Source of the DNA: DTU013 sp964512095
Lineage (GTDB): Bacteria > Bacillota > Clostridia > Acetivibrionales > DTU013
Direction of reading: 5' to 3'
DNA: 64,000 nt
Assembly (NCBI GenBank): GCA_964512095.1
Contig: CAZEIH010000001.1
Span: 124,001-188,000 of the forward strand
A program made the translations under genes and the position numbers. This document shows, one piece after another, positions 55,245 to 64,000 of this stretch. Each line of letters starts with the position of its first letter. Within the stretch, counting starts at the first letter, position 1. The notes beneath the pieces are model-generated. The model worked only from the letters and a program-made list of their open reading frames with translations, was not told where the DNA came from and ran no database searches.

Positions 55245-55766
55245 TTACCAGTTACCCGAATTAGCACTTCTATTTCGTCTTGAAACCAGTATTAGTCCTC
55301 CAACAAGTAGTAGTACAGGTAAAAGAAGTCCTAAGTCAAATATACCCAAAATGAATCTAAATGCCATAACAATGAAGCAGGCTACAGCCATACCACCAAT
55401 TATTCCTATAGCTGTCATAAGCCCCCTTGGCTTTCCACTGTGCAGATAAAGCTGGAATAGTCCCACTGCTACACCCAAAAGGTAAATCGGCCATGTAATA
55501 GCAGCAAACCGCCAGTTTGTAGACACTTCAAAGAAAAAGAGTAGGCTATAGGTAGTCAGTATCCCTCCTGGTACAAGAAGTCCCGGAGCCTTCAAGCTAA
55601 TATAGTAGGCAAGCTCAAAGCCCGCCCCCACTAGAAAAATGATAATTGGCCAAAAATCCCCTGAATCAAGTGACAATAAAGGCCTGTTAAATAAAAAGCG
55701 AGCTGCTAGAAGCAAACCACCTGCTATTATAAGCAGTCCTCCCAGTGATGTATTATTCCTTCTCAT
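55245..55766 (-). CDS. Small multi-pass membrane protein
   Basis: 173 aa with about five hydrophobic segments and a short basic tail (RRNRSANSGNW). ATG follows GGAGG. It resembles LiaF/LiaI-type N-terminal membrane domains in its GGLLLIAGGLLL-like repeats, but the family is not certain. A cluster of DnaA boxes lies 200-270 nt upstream. Confidence 0.65.
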   Translation of the reverse strand: MRRNNTSLGGLLIIAGGLLLAARFLFNRPLLSLDSGDFWPIIIFLVGAGFELAYYISLKAPGLLVPGGILTTYSLLFFFEVSTNWRFAAITWPIYLLGVAVGLFQLYLHSGKPRGLMTAIGIIGGMAVACFIVMAFRFILGIFDLGLLLPVLLLVGGLILVSRRNRSANSGNW

Positions 55767-55974
55767 ATAATTACCTCCAATATGCCCGTATTATTAATCC
55801 GACTATTCAAGCGATTAATAAAGGCAGATGACCAGTGACGTCACTAATTCTATTCATGCCTCCAGATACCTGATTAGTAGTGATTCTAATTATTGATACT
55901 AAATACCGGGATATATGTCTGATATTTTGAGAGTAATAGATATCCTCAGAACACTCGTTTTGTGGAAATGTTTC

Positions 55975-56036
55975 TGTGGATAATGTTGATAAGTCTGTGC
56001 ATAACCTTGTTTTTTGGGACATACGGCTGTGGATAA
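55975..56036. promoter_or_regulatory. Cluster of three DnaA boxes
   Basis: Three exact TGTGNATAA boxes at 55975, 55996 and 56028, all in one orientation and spaced 21 and 32 bp (two and three helical turns), with a one-mismatch TGTTGATAA at 55984. No dnaA or dnaN gene is nearby. The rest of 55767..56053 holds no gene. Confidence 0.65.
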
Positions 56037-56053
56037 CCCTCTATTTACCCATT

Positions 56054-58636
56054 TTAAATTATGTTTTGGATACCCTCTTCAGGAATCGGTCTTGAGCAGT
56101 AGTAGCCCTGGACCATATCGCAATTATGCATAGCTAGGTATTCGAACTGCTCCTTCTTTTCAACCCCTTCAGCTACCACAAGAAGATTTCTTTTGTGACC
56201 TATGTGGATTATAGATTCTATCAGGCTGTTATCATTTTCAGGGATATCATCGACAAAGCATTTGTCAATTTTTATTGTATTAATCGGTAATTGCTTGAGA
56301 TAGCTTAATGAAGAGAAGCCCTTCCCAAAATCATCTATTGAGAACCTAACTCCTATTGATTTAAGCTCGTGTAGCTTCCGTAGGTTAATATCAACAGTCT
56401 CCACAAGCTTTGATTCTGTTATTTCCAATTCAAGTAAGGATGGCTCAAGCCCTGTACTTTTAATGATATCCTCTACCATATTGACAAAGTCGGTCTGCAT
56501 TAGCTGTATAACTGATATGTTTACAGATATTCCAAACTTCTTGTTGTATCGATTGTTTAGATTTACCATAAACTCGCAAGCTGTTTTCATTACCCACTTA
56601 CCTATCTGCACTATCAATCCCGTCTCCTCAGCAACACTAATAAATCTAAGTGGTTGAATGAGGCCGCGTTCAGAATGCATCCATCTTAATAATGCCTCAA
56701 AGCTAACGATTTTTCCTGTGGCGAGATCAACCTGGGGCTGGTAGTGAAGAACAAGCTCCTCATTTTCTATTGCACGCCTCAAACCATTCTCCATTTCTAT
56801 CCTCTCAGCATACTCATCATTCATTTCCTTCCTGAACATGATATGCATATTTTTGCCCTCTTTCTTTGCATGGTACATAGCAACATCTGAACTCTTCATC
56901 ATATCCTCGATAGTAGAAGCATGGTCAGGATAAATACATATACCACAACTGGCCGAAACATGGAAGTGATTTCTCATGACATTGAAGGGCTCTTGGAATA
57001 CACTCATAGCCTTTGTAACTTTATTGTCTAAATCCTCCATGGAATCTATTCGTCTAATAAACACAGCAAACTCATCACCTTCAAACCTGGCGACCATTTC
57101 ATTGTCATTGAAAACTCCCTTTAGGCGCCGCCCTATCTCCACCAGTAGCATATCACCCATTGTATGACTAAAGAAGTCATTGATATACTTAAAGTTATCC
57201 AGATCAAGATACAGTAAAGCACATTTTTTAGCCTCCCCAATCCCAATGCCAGCAAGAACCTTACCCACCTCATTGAACAGCGCCGCCCTATTTGGCAAGC
57301 TAGTCAGTTGATCCCTATATGCAAGCTGCCTAATGGTTTCTTCAGTAGCTGCCAGCTCATCGTACACAGCCGTCAGCTCATCGAAGCTGTCCTGAAGTAT
57401 ATTCTCCTGTGATACTCTTTTAGATATATCAATTCCCAGAATCTCAACAACTCCATCGTTATCCTTGTCCTCAATAGCATTACAGTAGATATGGATTACC
57501 TTACTATCTCCCCGACAAAGGGCAAGATCAAAGCTTATGTTGTCATTACGACCCTGTCCTTCAGCAAAGGCGCTTCGCAGTAGCTCAACGTCCTTTTCAG
57601 ACAGCAATTCAAAAACGTTCTGAACCTTGGTGGCTCCGTATTTATCAAAGTAGACCAGGCTATCCTCTGCATTCCTGTTTGCAGTCAGTATAGTCCCGTC
57701 TCTTTTAATTGTTAATGCAATTAGATTGGTAAAATCCGCAACTCTATAGGATTTCATCTGCTGCCTCAGCAAATCTTTTTCCAATCGTCTGGAACGGGAC
57801 ATGATAAAAGCAATAATGAATGACACAGCAGATATCACTATGAAAAGGATTGCAAAGACAATATTAAGCTTACTAAAAACAGCGCTTTTAGGCGCTGTCA
57901 CTGCAATTGACCATGCTGTTCCATCAATAGGGCAAAAACCCATGTAGCGTTTCTCACCATTGTAATTATATTCACCAGTTCCGCTACCGCCTACAATCAT
58001 AATTTTCTCAAGAGCTACAAGCTTCTCATTCTCAGGGTCGCTTAATGAGTTCATTATTTCATTCTCAATACCATATACTAGACGCCTGTTCTTATGTGCA
58101 ACAATATTTCCCACATCATTAATAATGAATGAATATCCGCCATCACTAAGCTTTATTTTATCGGTAATAGTACTAAGTATATCAGCGTCGTATGTTGTAT
58201 AAAGCACTCCTGATAATACTCCGTCATCATATATAGGAGCAGCAAAAACCAATACCATGGTCCCATCGGCACGGCTTTTAATCGGATCCGATATGCTAGA
58301 TTTTCCTTTTAGAGCATTTTGAAAGTACTCCCGATCTTTGACATTCAGCCTAAATCCATCGGTAGCAATAGAGTTTCCTTCTAAATCAGATATACTTAAC
58401 CTTTTATACCTGTCTAGGGGAAGCTGCTTTTCCAGCTCCTCTAGACGCTTTTCTATCGGAAGACTGGTATCACTGACTATACTGCTAGCAGCAACTGACC
58501 TTGTCTCCGACAAGCGTCCCTCTACATAGGTGCTTACAGTTGCTGCACCTTGATTAGCAAACCTTATAAGGGAGTTCTCCATATCATGTATTAGTATCTT
58601 GGTAACGGCATAATAAAGCAGAATGCCAACAACCAA
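56054..58636 (-). CDS. Cache-PAS-GGDEF-EAL cyclic-di-GMP enzyme
   Basis: 860 aa from TTG at 58636. A membrane segment (~1-12, open upstream), an extracellular Cache sensor (~20-230), and a second membrane segment (~245-270) are followed by a PAS-like domain (~290-400). GGDEF is at ~425-590, with the motif written RFEGDEF. EAL is at ~600-855 (EALLRW, DDFGKGFSSL). EAL motifs look complete, so phosphodiesterase activity is likely. The cyclase motif has Glu for the first Gly and could be active or regulatory. The frame is open upstream of the TTG, encoding the rest of the first membrane helix, and a GGGGTGAT site there points to a CTG at 58696 as a possible real start. Confidence 0.9.
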   Translation of the reverse strand: MVVGILLYYAVTKILIHDMENSLIRFANQGAATVSTYVEGRLSETRSVAASSIVSDTSLPIEKRLEELEKQLPLDRYKRLSISDLEGNSIATDGFRLNVKDREYFQNALKGKSSISDPIKSRADGTMVLVFAAPIYDDGVLSGVLYTTYDADILSTITDKIKLSDGGYSFIINDVGNIVAHKNRRLVYGIENEIMNSLSDPENEKLVALEKIMIVGGSGTGEYNYNGEKRYMGFCPIDGTAWSIAVTAPKSAVFSKLNIVFAILFIVISAVSFIIAFIMSRSRRLEKDLLRQQMKSYRVADFTNLIALTIKRDGTILTANRNAEDSLVYFDKYGATKVQNVFELLSEKDVELLRSAFAEGQGRNDNISFDLALCRGDSKVIHIYCNAIEDKDNDGVVEILGIDISKRVSQENILQDSFDELTAVYDELAATEETIRQLAYRDQLTSLPNRAALFNEVGKVLAGIGIGEAKKCALLYLDLDNFKYINDFFSHTMGDMLLVEIGRRLKGVFNDNEMVARFEGDEFAVFIRRIDSMEDLDNKVTKAMSVFQEPFNVMRNHFHVSASCGICIYPDHASTIEDMMKSSDVAMYHAKKEGKNMHIMFRKEMNDEYAERIEMENGLRRAIENEELVLHYQPQVDLATGKIVSFEALLRWMHSERGLIQPLRFISVAEETGLIVQIGKWVMKTACEFMVNLNNRYNKKFGISVNISVIQLMQTDFVNMVEDIIKSTGLEPSLLELEITESKLVETVDINLRKLHELKSIGVRFSIDDFGKGFSSLSYLKQLPINTIKIDKCFVDDIPENDNSLIESIIHIGHKRNLLVVAEGVEKKEQFEYLAMHNCDMVQGYYCSRPIPEEGIQNII

Positions 58637-58763
58637 AGCAATCGCTGCAATCTGTAAGGTCTTATTAAGTACAAAATTTTTTTTAACCGCTTTCAGAAGA
58701 TCACCCCAAAAAAACTAGCTGCATATATAAAATCGTTGTAACGACTAATTGAAATCTTACGAA

Positions 58764-58806
58764 GGAAGCAATCTATTCAGTAGTTATGACTGAACAAATT
58801 GCTTCC
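58764..58806 (-). terminator. Hairpin after abrB
   Basis: A two-part perfect hairpin GGAAGCAAT..TTCAGT / ACTGAA..ATTGCTTCC with a 7-nt loop. There is no strong T-run. It lies between abrB and the GGDEF-EAL gene. Confidence 0.5.
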
Positions 58807-58840
58807 ATCATAAATTGAGATGTTTAATACTTAAGCTATC

Positions 58841-59080
58841 TCAGCTCTTAAGCTCCTTCATGCACACAGAGCAGATGTTCTTACCCTTGTAGTTAATTAC
58901 GTCCTTGGCGTCACCACAGAATATGCAAGCTGGTTCATATTTCTTCAATATAATATTCGCTCCATCGATAAAAATCTCTAGTGCATCCTTTTCTGCTATG
59001 TCCAAAGTTCTTCTCAACTCAATTGGTAAAACAACTCTTCCTAGTTCATCAACTTTTCTTACTATACCGGTGGACTTCAT
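58841..59080 (-). CDS. abrB: AbrB-family transition-state regulator
   Basis: 79 aa from ATG at 59080 behind AAAGGGGGTGA. The AbrB swapped-hairpin DNA-binding domain is at ~1-50 (KSTGIVRKVDELGRVVLPIE). The C-terminal part has a four-Cys CxxC...CxxC knuckle (CIFCGD, CSVCMK), common in Clostridial AbrB/Abh proteins. It controls growth-phase and sporulation genes. The receiver gene at 59126 lies just upstream. Confidence 0.93.
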   Translation of the reverse strand: MKSTGIVRKVDELGRVVLPIELRRTLDIAEKDALEIFIDGANIILKKYEPACIFCGDAKDVINYKGKNICSVCMKELKS

Positions 59081-59125
59081 ACATTCACCCCCTTTCAAGT
59101 TACAAATGTTGTTGCATTTAAGTAT

Positions 59126-59524
59126 CTATGTTTTAGATTTCCCATCATAAAGCACTTTTCTTATAACCTCCGGCAAATCTGTAATCCTATCCTTAGACAG
59201 ATAAGAATCACACCCCTTTTCGAAGGCTTCAGTCAGTTCATTTTGGTTCAAATCTTCAGAAACTATTACAAATGGGATATCGCTACATATTCTATTTTTT
59301 ATCTCCAGAGCATTTAAAGCATTGAATCCGGGCATCGCATTATCGCTAAGGATTATATCGTATTGCTCCTCCTTAAGCGCTTTCTGCAGTGCTGCTCCAG
59401 ATGATACTATTTTACTATTCAATTTCAACCCGCTTCTCTTCAGTATCCTTACAGTTAAATCCGCAAAAAACGCTGAATCCTCCACAACGATAACTGAAAG
59501 CATGGTACCATTGTCCATTCTCAT
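59126..59524 (-). CDS. Stand-alone CheY-like receiver protein
   Basis: 132 aa, a single receiver domain: acidic pair ED near residue 15-16, phospho-acceptor Asp in IILSDNAMPG (~60), VSE switch region (~88) and a Lys in YLSKD (~109). There is no output domain. It overlaps no gene and precedes abrB. The phosphodonor kinase is not in the window unless it is the orphan kinase at 13858. Confidence 0.85.
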   Translation of the reverse strand: MRMDNGTMLSVIVVEDSAFFADLTVRILKRSGLKLNSKIVSSGAALQKALKEEQYDIILSDNAMPGFNALNALEIKNRICSDIPFVIVSEDLNQNELTEAFEKGCDSYLSKDRITDLPEVIRKVLYDGKSKT

Positions 59525-59658
59525 CCACCATTCTCAATATATAAGCTTGCTCAAAAAAAAATAAGGCGTCACATTTATCCTCTTATATGATACCTTGTAA
59601 AAAAATATATATTAATGAATTATTTCTTGTGTTTACCCCGAATTTTGTCAGATTATGA

Positions 59659-60756
59659 CTAATCCGCTACCCTATTCCTATATTCACTTGGACTTAATCC
59701 CATATGCTTCTTAAATAATCTGCTGAAGTATTCCGTATCACGGTAGCCCAGCTGCAATGCTATCTCATAAGTCTTTAGTGAGCCTTGGAATAGTAGGCGG
59801 GCAGCCCGTGCCATTTTTACCCTAGTGATATAGTCTATTAAAAGCTCACCCGTCCTCTGTCTGAACACTTCGCTGATATATTTACGATTCATAAAAAGGG
59901 CCTTTGCAATTCCCCCAATTGAAACCTCATTATCTACGTTATCCAGAACAAAGTGGCATATCTTGTATTCTAGCTGACCTTCCGCATTGCCGTATTCAAG
60001 CTTGCCTATTTCATGTATCAATTCTCCAACAGCAGCACTGAAGCTTTCCAGTGCCAGTTGTATATCCTCCATTCCGATAAAGTCCAGGGTACTATATTTG
60101 TTACAATCAACAAATCTGTGTAGCCAATCAAAATGCTCATTCAATTGTGATATCAACTCAGCCATTGATTTTTTCAAAGCTGCGCCAATCTTTATAGTAT
60201 CGTTTTCAAAAAGTGCTGTAATAGAAATTCCAAGTCCGCTTGCGGCCACCGAAGCATCAGGTCGTTTCGCCATGATAGCATCTATTAAAAGCTCAAGCTC
60301 TGCAGATGGATATGCATCATCAATTTTCTCTTCTAGTCTTTCCTCCAGATTCTTAACCAGCTCATTCTCCTTGTCTTTCTTAATCAAAAATTGCTCCACT
60401 CTGTTAAGCATATCAAACATTTTGTCGTATTCTGGCGGTTTTCCTAGATAATCAAAGGCTCCATGGAGGATTCCCTGCTTTGCAAACGAAAAATCCTCAT
60501 AGTCACTTAGCAGTACTATACAGGGGCAAAGCTCACTCTCAGCAGCTTCCTTAAGTAACTCAATCCCATCAATTTTAGGCATTTTTATATCAGTAATGAG
60601 TAGGTCAAAGTGCTCACGCTTAAGAAGATTTAATGCTTCATGACCATTTTGTGCTTCTGCTGCTATAGAAAAGCACGTCTCACCGTTCCAGAGATTAAGC
60701 CTTCTAACTTGTCTACGGCTTATTTCCATATCATCTACTAGTAATACTCTATACAA
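59659..60756 (-). CDS. AraC-type response regulator
   Basis: 365 aa from TTG at 60756 behind GAGGTGA. Receiver domain ~1-120 (LLVDDME, phospho-Asp in LLITDIKMPKIDG, K in YLGKP). The middle region is helical. A C-terminal AraC double helix-turn-helix (~265-360) includes GYRDTEYFSRLFKKHMGLSP. This is the YesN type, usually controlling carbohydrate uptake genes with a YesM kinase, which is not adjacent. Confidence 0.92.
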   Translation of the reverse strand: MYRVLLVDDMEISRRQVRRLNLWNGETCFSIAAEAQNGHEALNLLKREHFDLLITDIKMPKIDGIELLKEAAESELCPCIVLLSDYEDFSFAKQGILHGAFDYLGKPPEYDKMFDMLNRVEQFLIKKDKENELVKNLEERLEEKIDDAYPSAELELLIDAIMAKRPDASVAASGLGISITALFENDTIKIGAALKKSMAELISQLNEHFDWLHRFVDCNKYSTLDFIGMEDIQLALESFSAAVGELIHEIGKLEYGNAEGQLEYKICHFVLDNVDNEVSIGGIAKALFMNRKYISEVFRQRTGELLIDYITRVKMARAARLLFQGSLKTYEIALQLGYRDTEYFSRLFKKHMGLSPSEYRNRVAD

Positions 60757-60879
60757 AGATCTCACCTCATTGTTCAATTTCCAATAGGGGCAGTCCCCCA
60801 TACCCCCTCGCTACGGGCGAAATTTGGTTCACCTCTTGTCTAAAAATGCATTCTCATGGCGAGCCCTTATGTGGCGATA

Positions 60880-62034
60880 TTACTTTAATGCTTCGCTAAC
60901 CTTCCCCAACCATTCGCTTATCTTTATTGTCTGCGGGCACTTGTCCTCACAGATTCTGCACTGTACACATTTGTCAGCATGTTCGGCAGAGTCAAAGAAA
61001 TTGTTGTATGTTAACTTCGCTCCGGCAATATCTTCATGTATAGCACCATCGTTATATATGGAGAAGTTCCTTGGTATATTTACATTGTTCGGACAGGGCA
61101 TACAATAGCTACAGCCTGTACAGGGTATTGCTGTCCTTTTATTATACCTTCTGCGAACCCGGTTTATTATATCAAGTTCTTTAGCGCTGAATTTTCCAAC
61201 TTCCGACCTATCAGCTGAGGCTATATTCTCCTTAACCTGTTCCATTGTACTCATACCACTAAGAACCACTGAGACTTCAGGCTGATTCCAAAGCCACTCA
61301 AGGCCCCAATCTGCCGGAGACCTTCCCGAGTCGCTTTCATCAAGTATTGCCTTAATATCCTTAGGTGGGTTAGCTAGCCTCCCCCCAAGCAAAGGCTCCA
61401 TAATGACCACAGCAAGGCCTTTTGATGCAGCATATTTTAAGCCCACTGTCCCCGCCTGATTCTCAATATCCATATAATTGTACTGTATCTGACAAAAATC
61501 CCATTTGTCATAGCCATCAACTATTTCTTTAAATACATCTAAGCCATCATGGAAGGAAAACCCTATATATTTTATTTTACCGGCCCTTTTAGCAGCTTCT
61601 GCCCGCTGGAGAACATCATGCTTGAGAACGGTCTCTCTCCAATATTGTTTATTGAGTGAATGAAGCAGATAGAAATCCACATAATCTGTTTGCAGCTTAG
61701 CAAGCTGCTCATCTAACAGCCTATCGAAGTCCTCGGGCTTATTAATTAACCAGACCGGAGATTTAGTTGCCAGCCTTGTCTTGTCCCTATAGCCATCCTT
61801 TAGGGCTTTTCCAGTAAGTATCTCACTATTACCTTCATGATATCCATATGCAGTATCAACATAATTAACGCCATTATCAATAGCGTACCTTATCATTTTT
61901 ATAGCCTCAGCTTCATCAATATTGCTGTCTAGCCTATTACCAACACCCTGTATCACCTTAGTTGGCAACCTCATAGCTCCAAAGCCTAGAGCAGATAACC
62001 TGATATCTTGCTTTCCAAAATTTCTGTACTTCAT
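60880..62034 (-). CDS. Aldo/keto reductase with C-terminal 4Fe-4S ferredoxin motifs
   Basis: 384 aa. An AKR barrel is at ~1-285 (DTAYGYHEGNSE with the catalytic Asp/Tyr; Lys in LATKS). Cysteine clusters follow: CTGCSYCMPCP (~290) and CVQCRICEDKCP (~355), which would bind iron-sulphur centres. This is the Clostridial predicted oxidoreductase family; the substrate is unknown. It is monocistronic. Confidence 0.9.
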   Translation of the reverse strand: MKYRNFGKQDIRLSALGFGAMRLPTKVIQGVGNRLDSNIDEAEAIKMIRYAIDNGVNYVDTAYGYHEGNSEILTGKALKDGYRDKTRLATKSPVWLINKPEDFDRLLDEQLAKLQTDYVDFYLLHSLNKQYWRETVLKHDVLQRAEAAKRAGKIKYIGFSFHDGLDVFKEIVDGYDKWDFCQIQYNYMDIENQAGTVGLKYAASKGLAVVIMEPLLGGRLANPPKDIKAILDESDSGRSPADWGLEWLWNQPEVSVVLSGMSTMEQVKENIASADRSEVGKFSAKELDIINRVRRRYNKRTAIPCTGCSYCMPCPNNVNIPRNFSIYNDGAIHEDIAGAKLTYNNFFDSAEHADKCVQCRICEDKCPQTIKISEWLGKVSEALK

Positions 62035-62201
62035 ACTAGTGCCCCCTATATTTGTGACCTATTTACAAAATTATTTGTATATAGGTATTTTACTATCCTT
62101 ATGCAAAGAAGTGCAACCCCTATTGGTTTAAATCATTGCTCCAGGGGGGTTATAAAAAAGGGTCTCAAAATAATTAGCCTTCTGAGTATGTTAGCAACTT
62201 A

Positions 62202-62247
62202 CAGAATAAGAGCCTATAAGCTTTTATTCTTATAGGCTCTCATTCTG
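62202..62247 (-). terminator. Hairpin behind tRNA-Arg
   Basis: CAGAAT..GAGCCTATAAG / CTTATAGGCTC..ATTCTG with an 8-nt loop, just 3' of the tRNA gene on the minus strand. Confidence 0.6.
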
Positions 62248-62252
62248 TGAGT

Positions 62253-62329
62253 TGGCGCGCCCAGCAGAGATCGAATCCACAACCTTCTGGTCCGTAGCCA
62301 GACGCTCTATCCAGTTGAGCTATGGGCGC
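62253..62329 (-). tRNA. tRNA-Arg (anticodon ACG)
   Basis: A 77-nt cloverleaf on the minus strand. The 7-bp acceptor stem GCGCCCA/TGGGCGC, the anticodon loop CTACGGA between TCTGG and CCAGA, and the GTTGTGGATTCGATC T-arm region are all present. The 3' CCA is encoded. Confidence 0.95.
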
Positions 62330-62453
62330 ACGTAACAACATATAGTTTTATGCACGGTTTAAGCAGTGCATATATTATGATAATACTTTCCCGCCAAAAA
62401 ATCAACTGCAAATTGTTGTCTGCTTAATTGTTCTTATAGTACCCCCTGTGTGT

Positions 62454-62459
62454 TATAAT
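62454..62459 (+). promoter_or_regulatory. -10 box of the dnaD-dnaC operon
   Basis: An extended -10 TGTTATAAT, 75 nt before the dnaD-type start. The -35 is weak. Otherwise 62330..62534 holds no gene. Confidence 0.5.
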
Positions 62460-62534
62460 AGATAAGGGAAAACCCCTGCTATGCATTATACCGCGTAGAT
62501 AACATAGATAGAGAAAGTAGTGAGGTTGTTAGTA

Positions 62535-63512
62535 ATGGTTTTTGATGCAAATTTATCCATGCTTTATTCAGATACACTTATACCTGACGTCTTTATTTCT
62601 GAATATATGCCGTCATTGGAAAGTGACTTTATCAAGGTATACTTGTTTTGCGTGTTTCTTGCTAAGCACAGTAAGAACCCAACCTCCGGCGATATTTCAA
62701 AGAAGCTGGAGCTTCCTTCCCCACGGGTAAAGGAGGCTTTTGTACGTCTTGAGGAGCTAGGTCTGATCACAAGAAGCGCAAATGAAAGAACAATAAGCAT
62801 TGTAGACCTTAAAGAACGGGAAATAAAGAAGGTCTACCGAGCTAAGATAACCTCCACTCCGGAAGAGGCCGATTTTAGCATGGAGCGAAGCAAGCAGCGC
62901 AGTCGCTTCATTTCCAGTATAAACAATGCATTTTTCCAGGGGGTTATGTCACCGTCCTGGTATACTGACATAGACTCTTGGTTTGACAAATACAAATTTG
63001 AGGAAGACGTTATGTATGCCCTCTTTAAGCACTGTTATGATTACAAGGGCCTGTCCCGCCAGTACATTGCTAAGGTCGCTGACAGCTGGTACAGCAAAAA
63101 CATTCGTAATGGCTTTGATCTGGATAAGTACTCAATAGAGGCACAGAAGATGAAAGACATTCGCAGTATGATTATTAAGAAGCTTAGAAAGCAAGGATTA
63201 CTTACGGTGTACGAGGAAGCCTATGTGGAGAAATGGGTGTGCGTATTTGGCTATGATTTTAAAATTATTGAAGAGGCCCTTAAGCGTACCACCTCTGCTT
63301 TAAATCCTAGCTTTGAATACATCAATAAGATTCTGACCAATTGGCATGAAAAGGGCTATAAAACAACAGATGAAATCCTTACAGCAGAAGGAACAAGGAA
63401 GTCTTCAGATACTAGGTCTAAAACCCGGGGAAAGACCATACCCCAAAAAGGTAATTTCGAACAACGTCAATATGATGATGAGTATTTTGATAAACTCTAC
63501 AAGGATGTTTAG
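62535..63512 (+). CDS. dnaD: DnaD-like primosome (helicase-loading) protein
   Basis: 325 aa from ATG at 62535 behind GTGAGG. An N-terminal winged helix is at ~20-90 (SGDISKKLELPSPRVKEAFV then LEELGLI). Two DnaB2/DnaD-type domains follow (~140-210 and ~225-285, the second with the YxxxxxxxW-like YINKILTNWHEKG). The basic tail is disordered. It helps DnaC load the replicative helicase during replication initiation and restart. Confidence 0.88.
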   Translation: MVFDANLSMLYSDTLIPDVFISEYMPSLESDFIKVYLFCVFLAKHSKNPTSGDISKKLELPSPRVKEAFVRLEELGLITRSANERTISIVDLKEREIKKVYRAKITSTPEEADFSMERSKQRSRFISSINNAFFQGVMSPSWYTDIDSWFDKYKFEEDVMYALFKHCYDYKGLSRQYIAKVADSWYSKNIRNGFDLDKYSIEAQKMKDIRSMIIKKLRKQGLLTVYEEAYVEKWVCVFGYDFKIIEEALKRTTSALNPSFEYINKILTNWHEKGYKTTDEILTAEGTRKSSDTRSKTRGKTIPQKGNFEQRQYDDEYFDKLYKDV

Positions 63513-63575
63513 TGCACAATTATCATCAGTAACAAAGGGCAGATAATGATTTTCTGAAAGGATGAACAAAAAAGG

Positions 63576-64000
63576 ATGAGTCTTAATATACACAAAGTCA
63601 TTAGAGATGAATATGATAAAAGGCGCAAAAGGGCTCAAGAAGAGTTGGATGAAAGAAAATTGGCCCTTTATTATAGCATCCCCCGCCTTGAGGAAATAGA
63701 AAGAGAAATACAGGCATCAGGTATAAAATTCAACAAATCAATCCTTTTAGGAACAGTACCGTCTGACAGTGCGTCAGCTCAGCTCTACGATACTATAGAA
63801 AATCTCAGTAAGGAAAGGTCTCAGCTCCTGTTATCCAATGGCTATGATGAAGCTTTCCTTAGTCCGGTCTATGAATGCAACAAATGCTCCGATACAGGTC
63901 TTGTTGATTCACAGGAGGGAGATGGTGATACACCTTGTATATGCTACCGCCAGATGCTTATAGACCATCTATATGATCAATCAAACCTATGTATCACCGG
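63576..64000 (+). CDS. dnaC: DnaC/DnaI-type helicase loader, N-terminal part (runs off the window)
   Basis: 141 codons are visible from ATG at 63576. A long N-terminal coiled region (~1-75) is followed by a zinc-knuckle-like CNKCSDTG...C.C (~105-128) and RQMLIDHLYDQSNL, which leads into the AAA+ domain in this family. It lies 63 nt after the dnaD-type gene, the usual Clostridial pair. Confidence 0.88.
   Translation, partial: MSLNIHKVIRDEYDKRRKRAQEELDERKLALYYSIPRLEEIEREIQASGIKFNKSILLGTVPSDSASAQLYDTIENLSKERSQLLLSNGYDEAFLSPVYECNKCSDTGLVDSQEGDGDTPCICYRQMLIDHLYDQSNLCIT

Noticed and set aside
55807..56022. 71-codon minus-strand frame
   Set aside because: The sequence is explained by the DnaA-box cluster, with no ribosome site or recognisable protein.
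55975..56036. Calling the DnaA boxes the chromosomal origin
   Set aside because: No dnaA, dnaN, recF or gyrase genes are nearby, and no AT-rich unwinding region was identified.
1..64000. CRISPR array, rRNA operon or retron
   Set aside because: No regularly spaced repeats, Cas genes, rRNA sequence or reverse transcriptase were seen on either strand.

Overview
The window comes from an endospore-forming, AT-rich Firmicute of the class Clostridia. The evidence is a spore-gene row (ywmB, murA, spoIID, a spoIIQ-type M23 gene, spoIIID), an AbrB regulator, S-layer-homology (SLH) proteins, strong GGAGG ribosome sites, frequent TTG/GTG starts and a tRNA-Arg. I do not assign a genus.

The most important feature is a split sporulation gene. 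SpoIIID is the mother-cell DNA-binding regulator that acts with sigma-E. Here it is in two pieces on the minus strand. Its first 38 codons lie at 40228..40114 and its last 49 codons at 17969..17821, and each piece carries the 7-base core GTGCACA at the break. Joining the cores gives an exact 264-nt reading frame (87 aa) that reads as a complete SpoIIID. The 22,144 bp between the cores encode two large serine recombinases, one of them directly against the junction. This is the architecture of the skin element that interrupts sigK, but in a different gene. The insert looks like two related elements in tandem. Each has, in minus-strand order, a left end, a hairpin terminator, a DUF4143-type ATPase gene, variable cargo, a small conserved gene, a recombinase and a right end. 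A hybrid right-end/left-end site sits between them near 26016.

Layout. Positions 1-15.6 kb (minus strand) hold an apparent trans-AT polyketide locus: a Sfp phosphopantetheinyl transferase, an orphan histidine kinase, a BcrAB-like ABC pair whose ATPase has lost its catalytic motifs, an HlyD-type adaptor, an FtsX/MacB-like membrane protein, a sugar-type ABC importer without its ATPase, a FAAL-ACP-KS-KR-ACP starter protein and the start of the next PKS. A near-consensus promoter at 15.77 kb precedes the row. A secreted protein of unknown function and two gene remnants lie at 15.8-17.5 kb. The split-gene insert runs from 17.97 to 40.12 kb. Element 1 carries a BlaI/BlaR-type pair, a DUF3846 frameshift and an IS30 remnant. 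Element 2 carries a LuxR-MFS regulator and three large SLH surface proteins, which look more GC-rich than their surroundings.

From 40.2 to 44.7 kb is the spore-gene row. From 44.9 to 54 kb are two giant secreted fibronectin-III/SLH proteins. From 54 to 62 kb are housekeeping and signalling genes: shikimate kinase, a small membrane protein preceded by a phased DnaA-box cluster, a Cache-GGDEF-EAL protein, AbrB, a CheY-like receiver, an AraC-type response regulator and a ferredoxin-type aldo/keto reductase. The right end holds tRNA-Arg(ACG), a DnaD-like primosome gene and the 5' part of a DnaC-type helicase loader.
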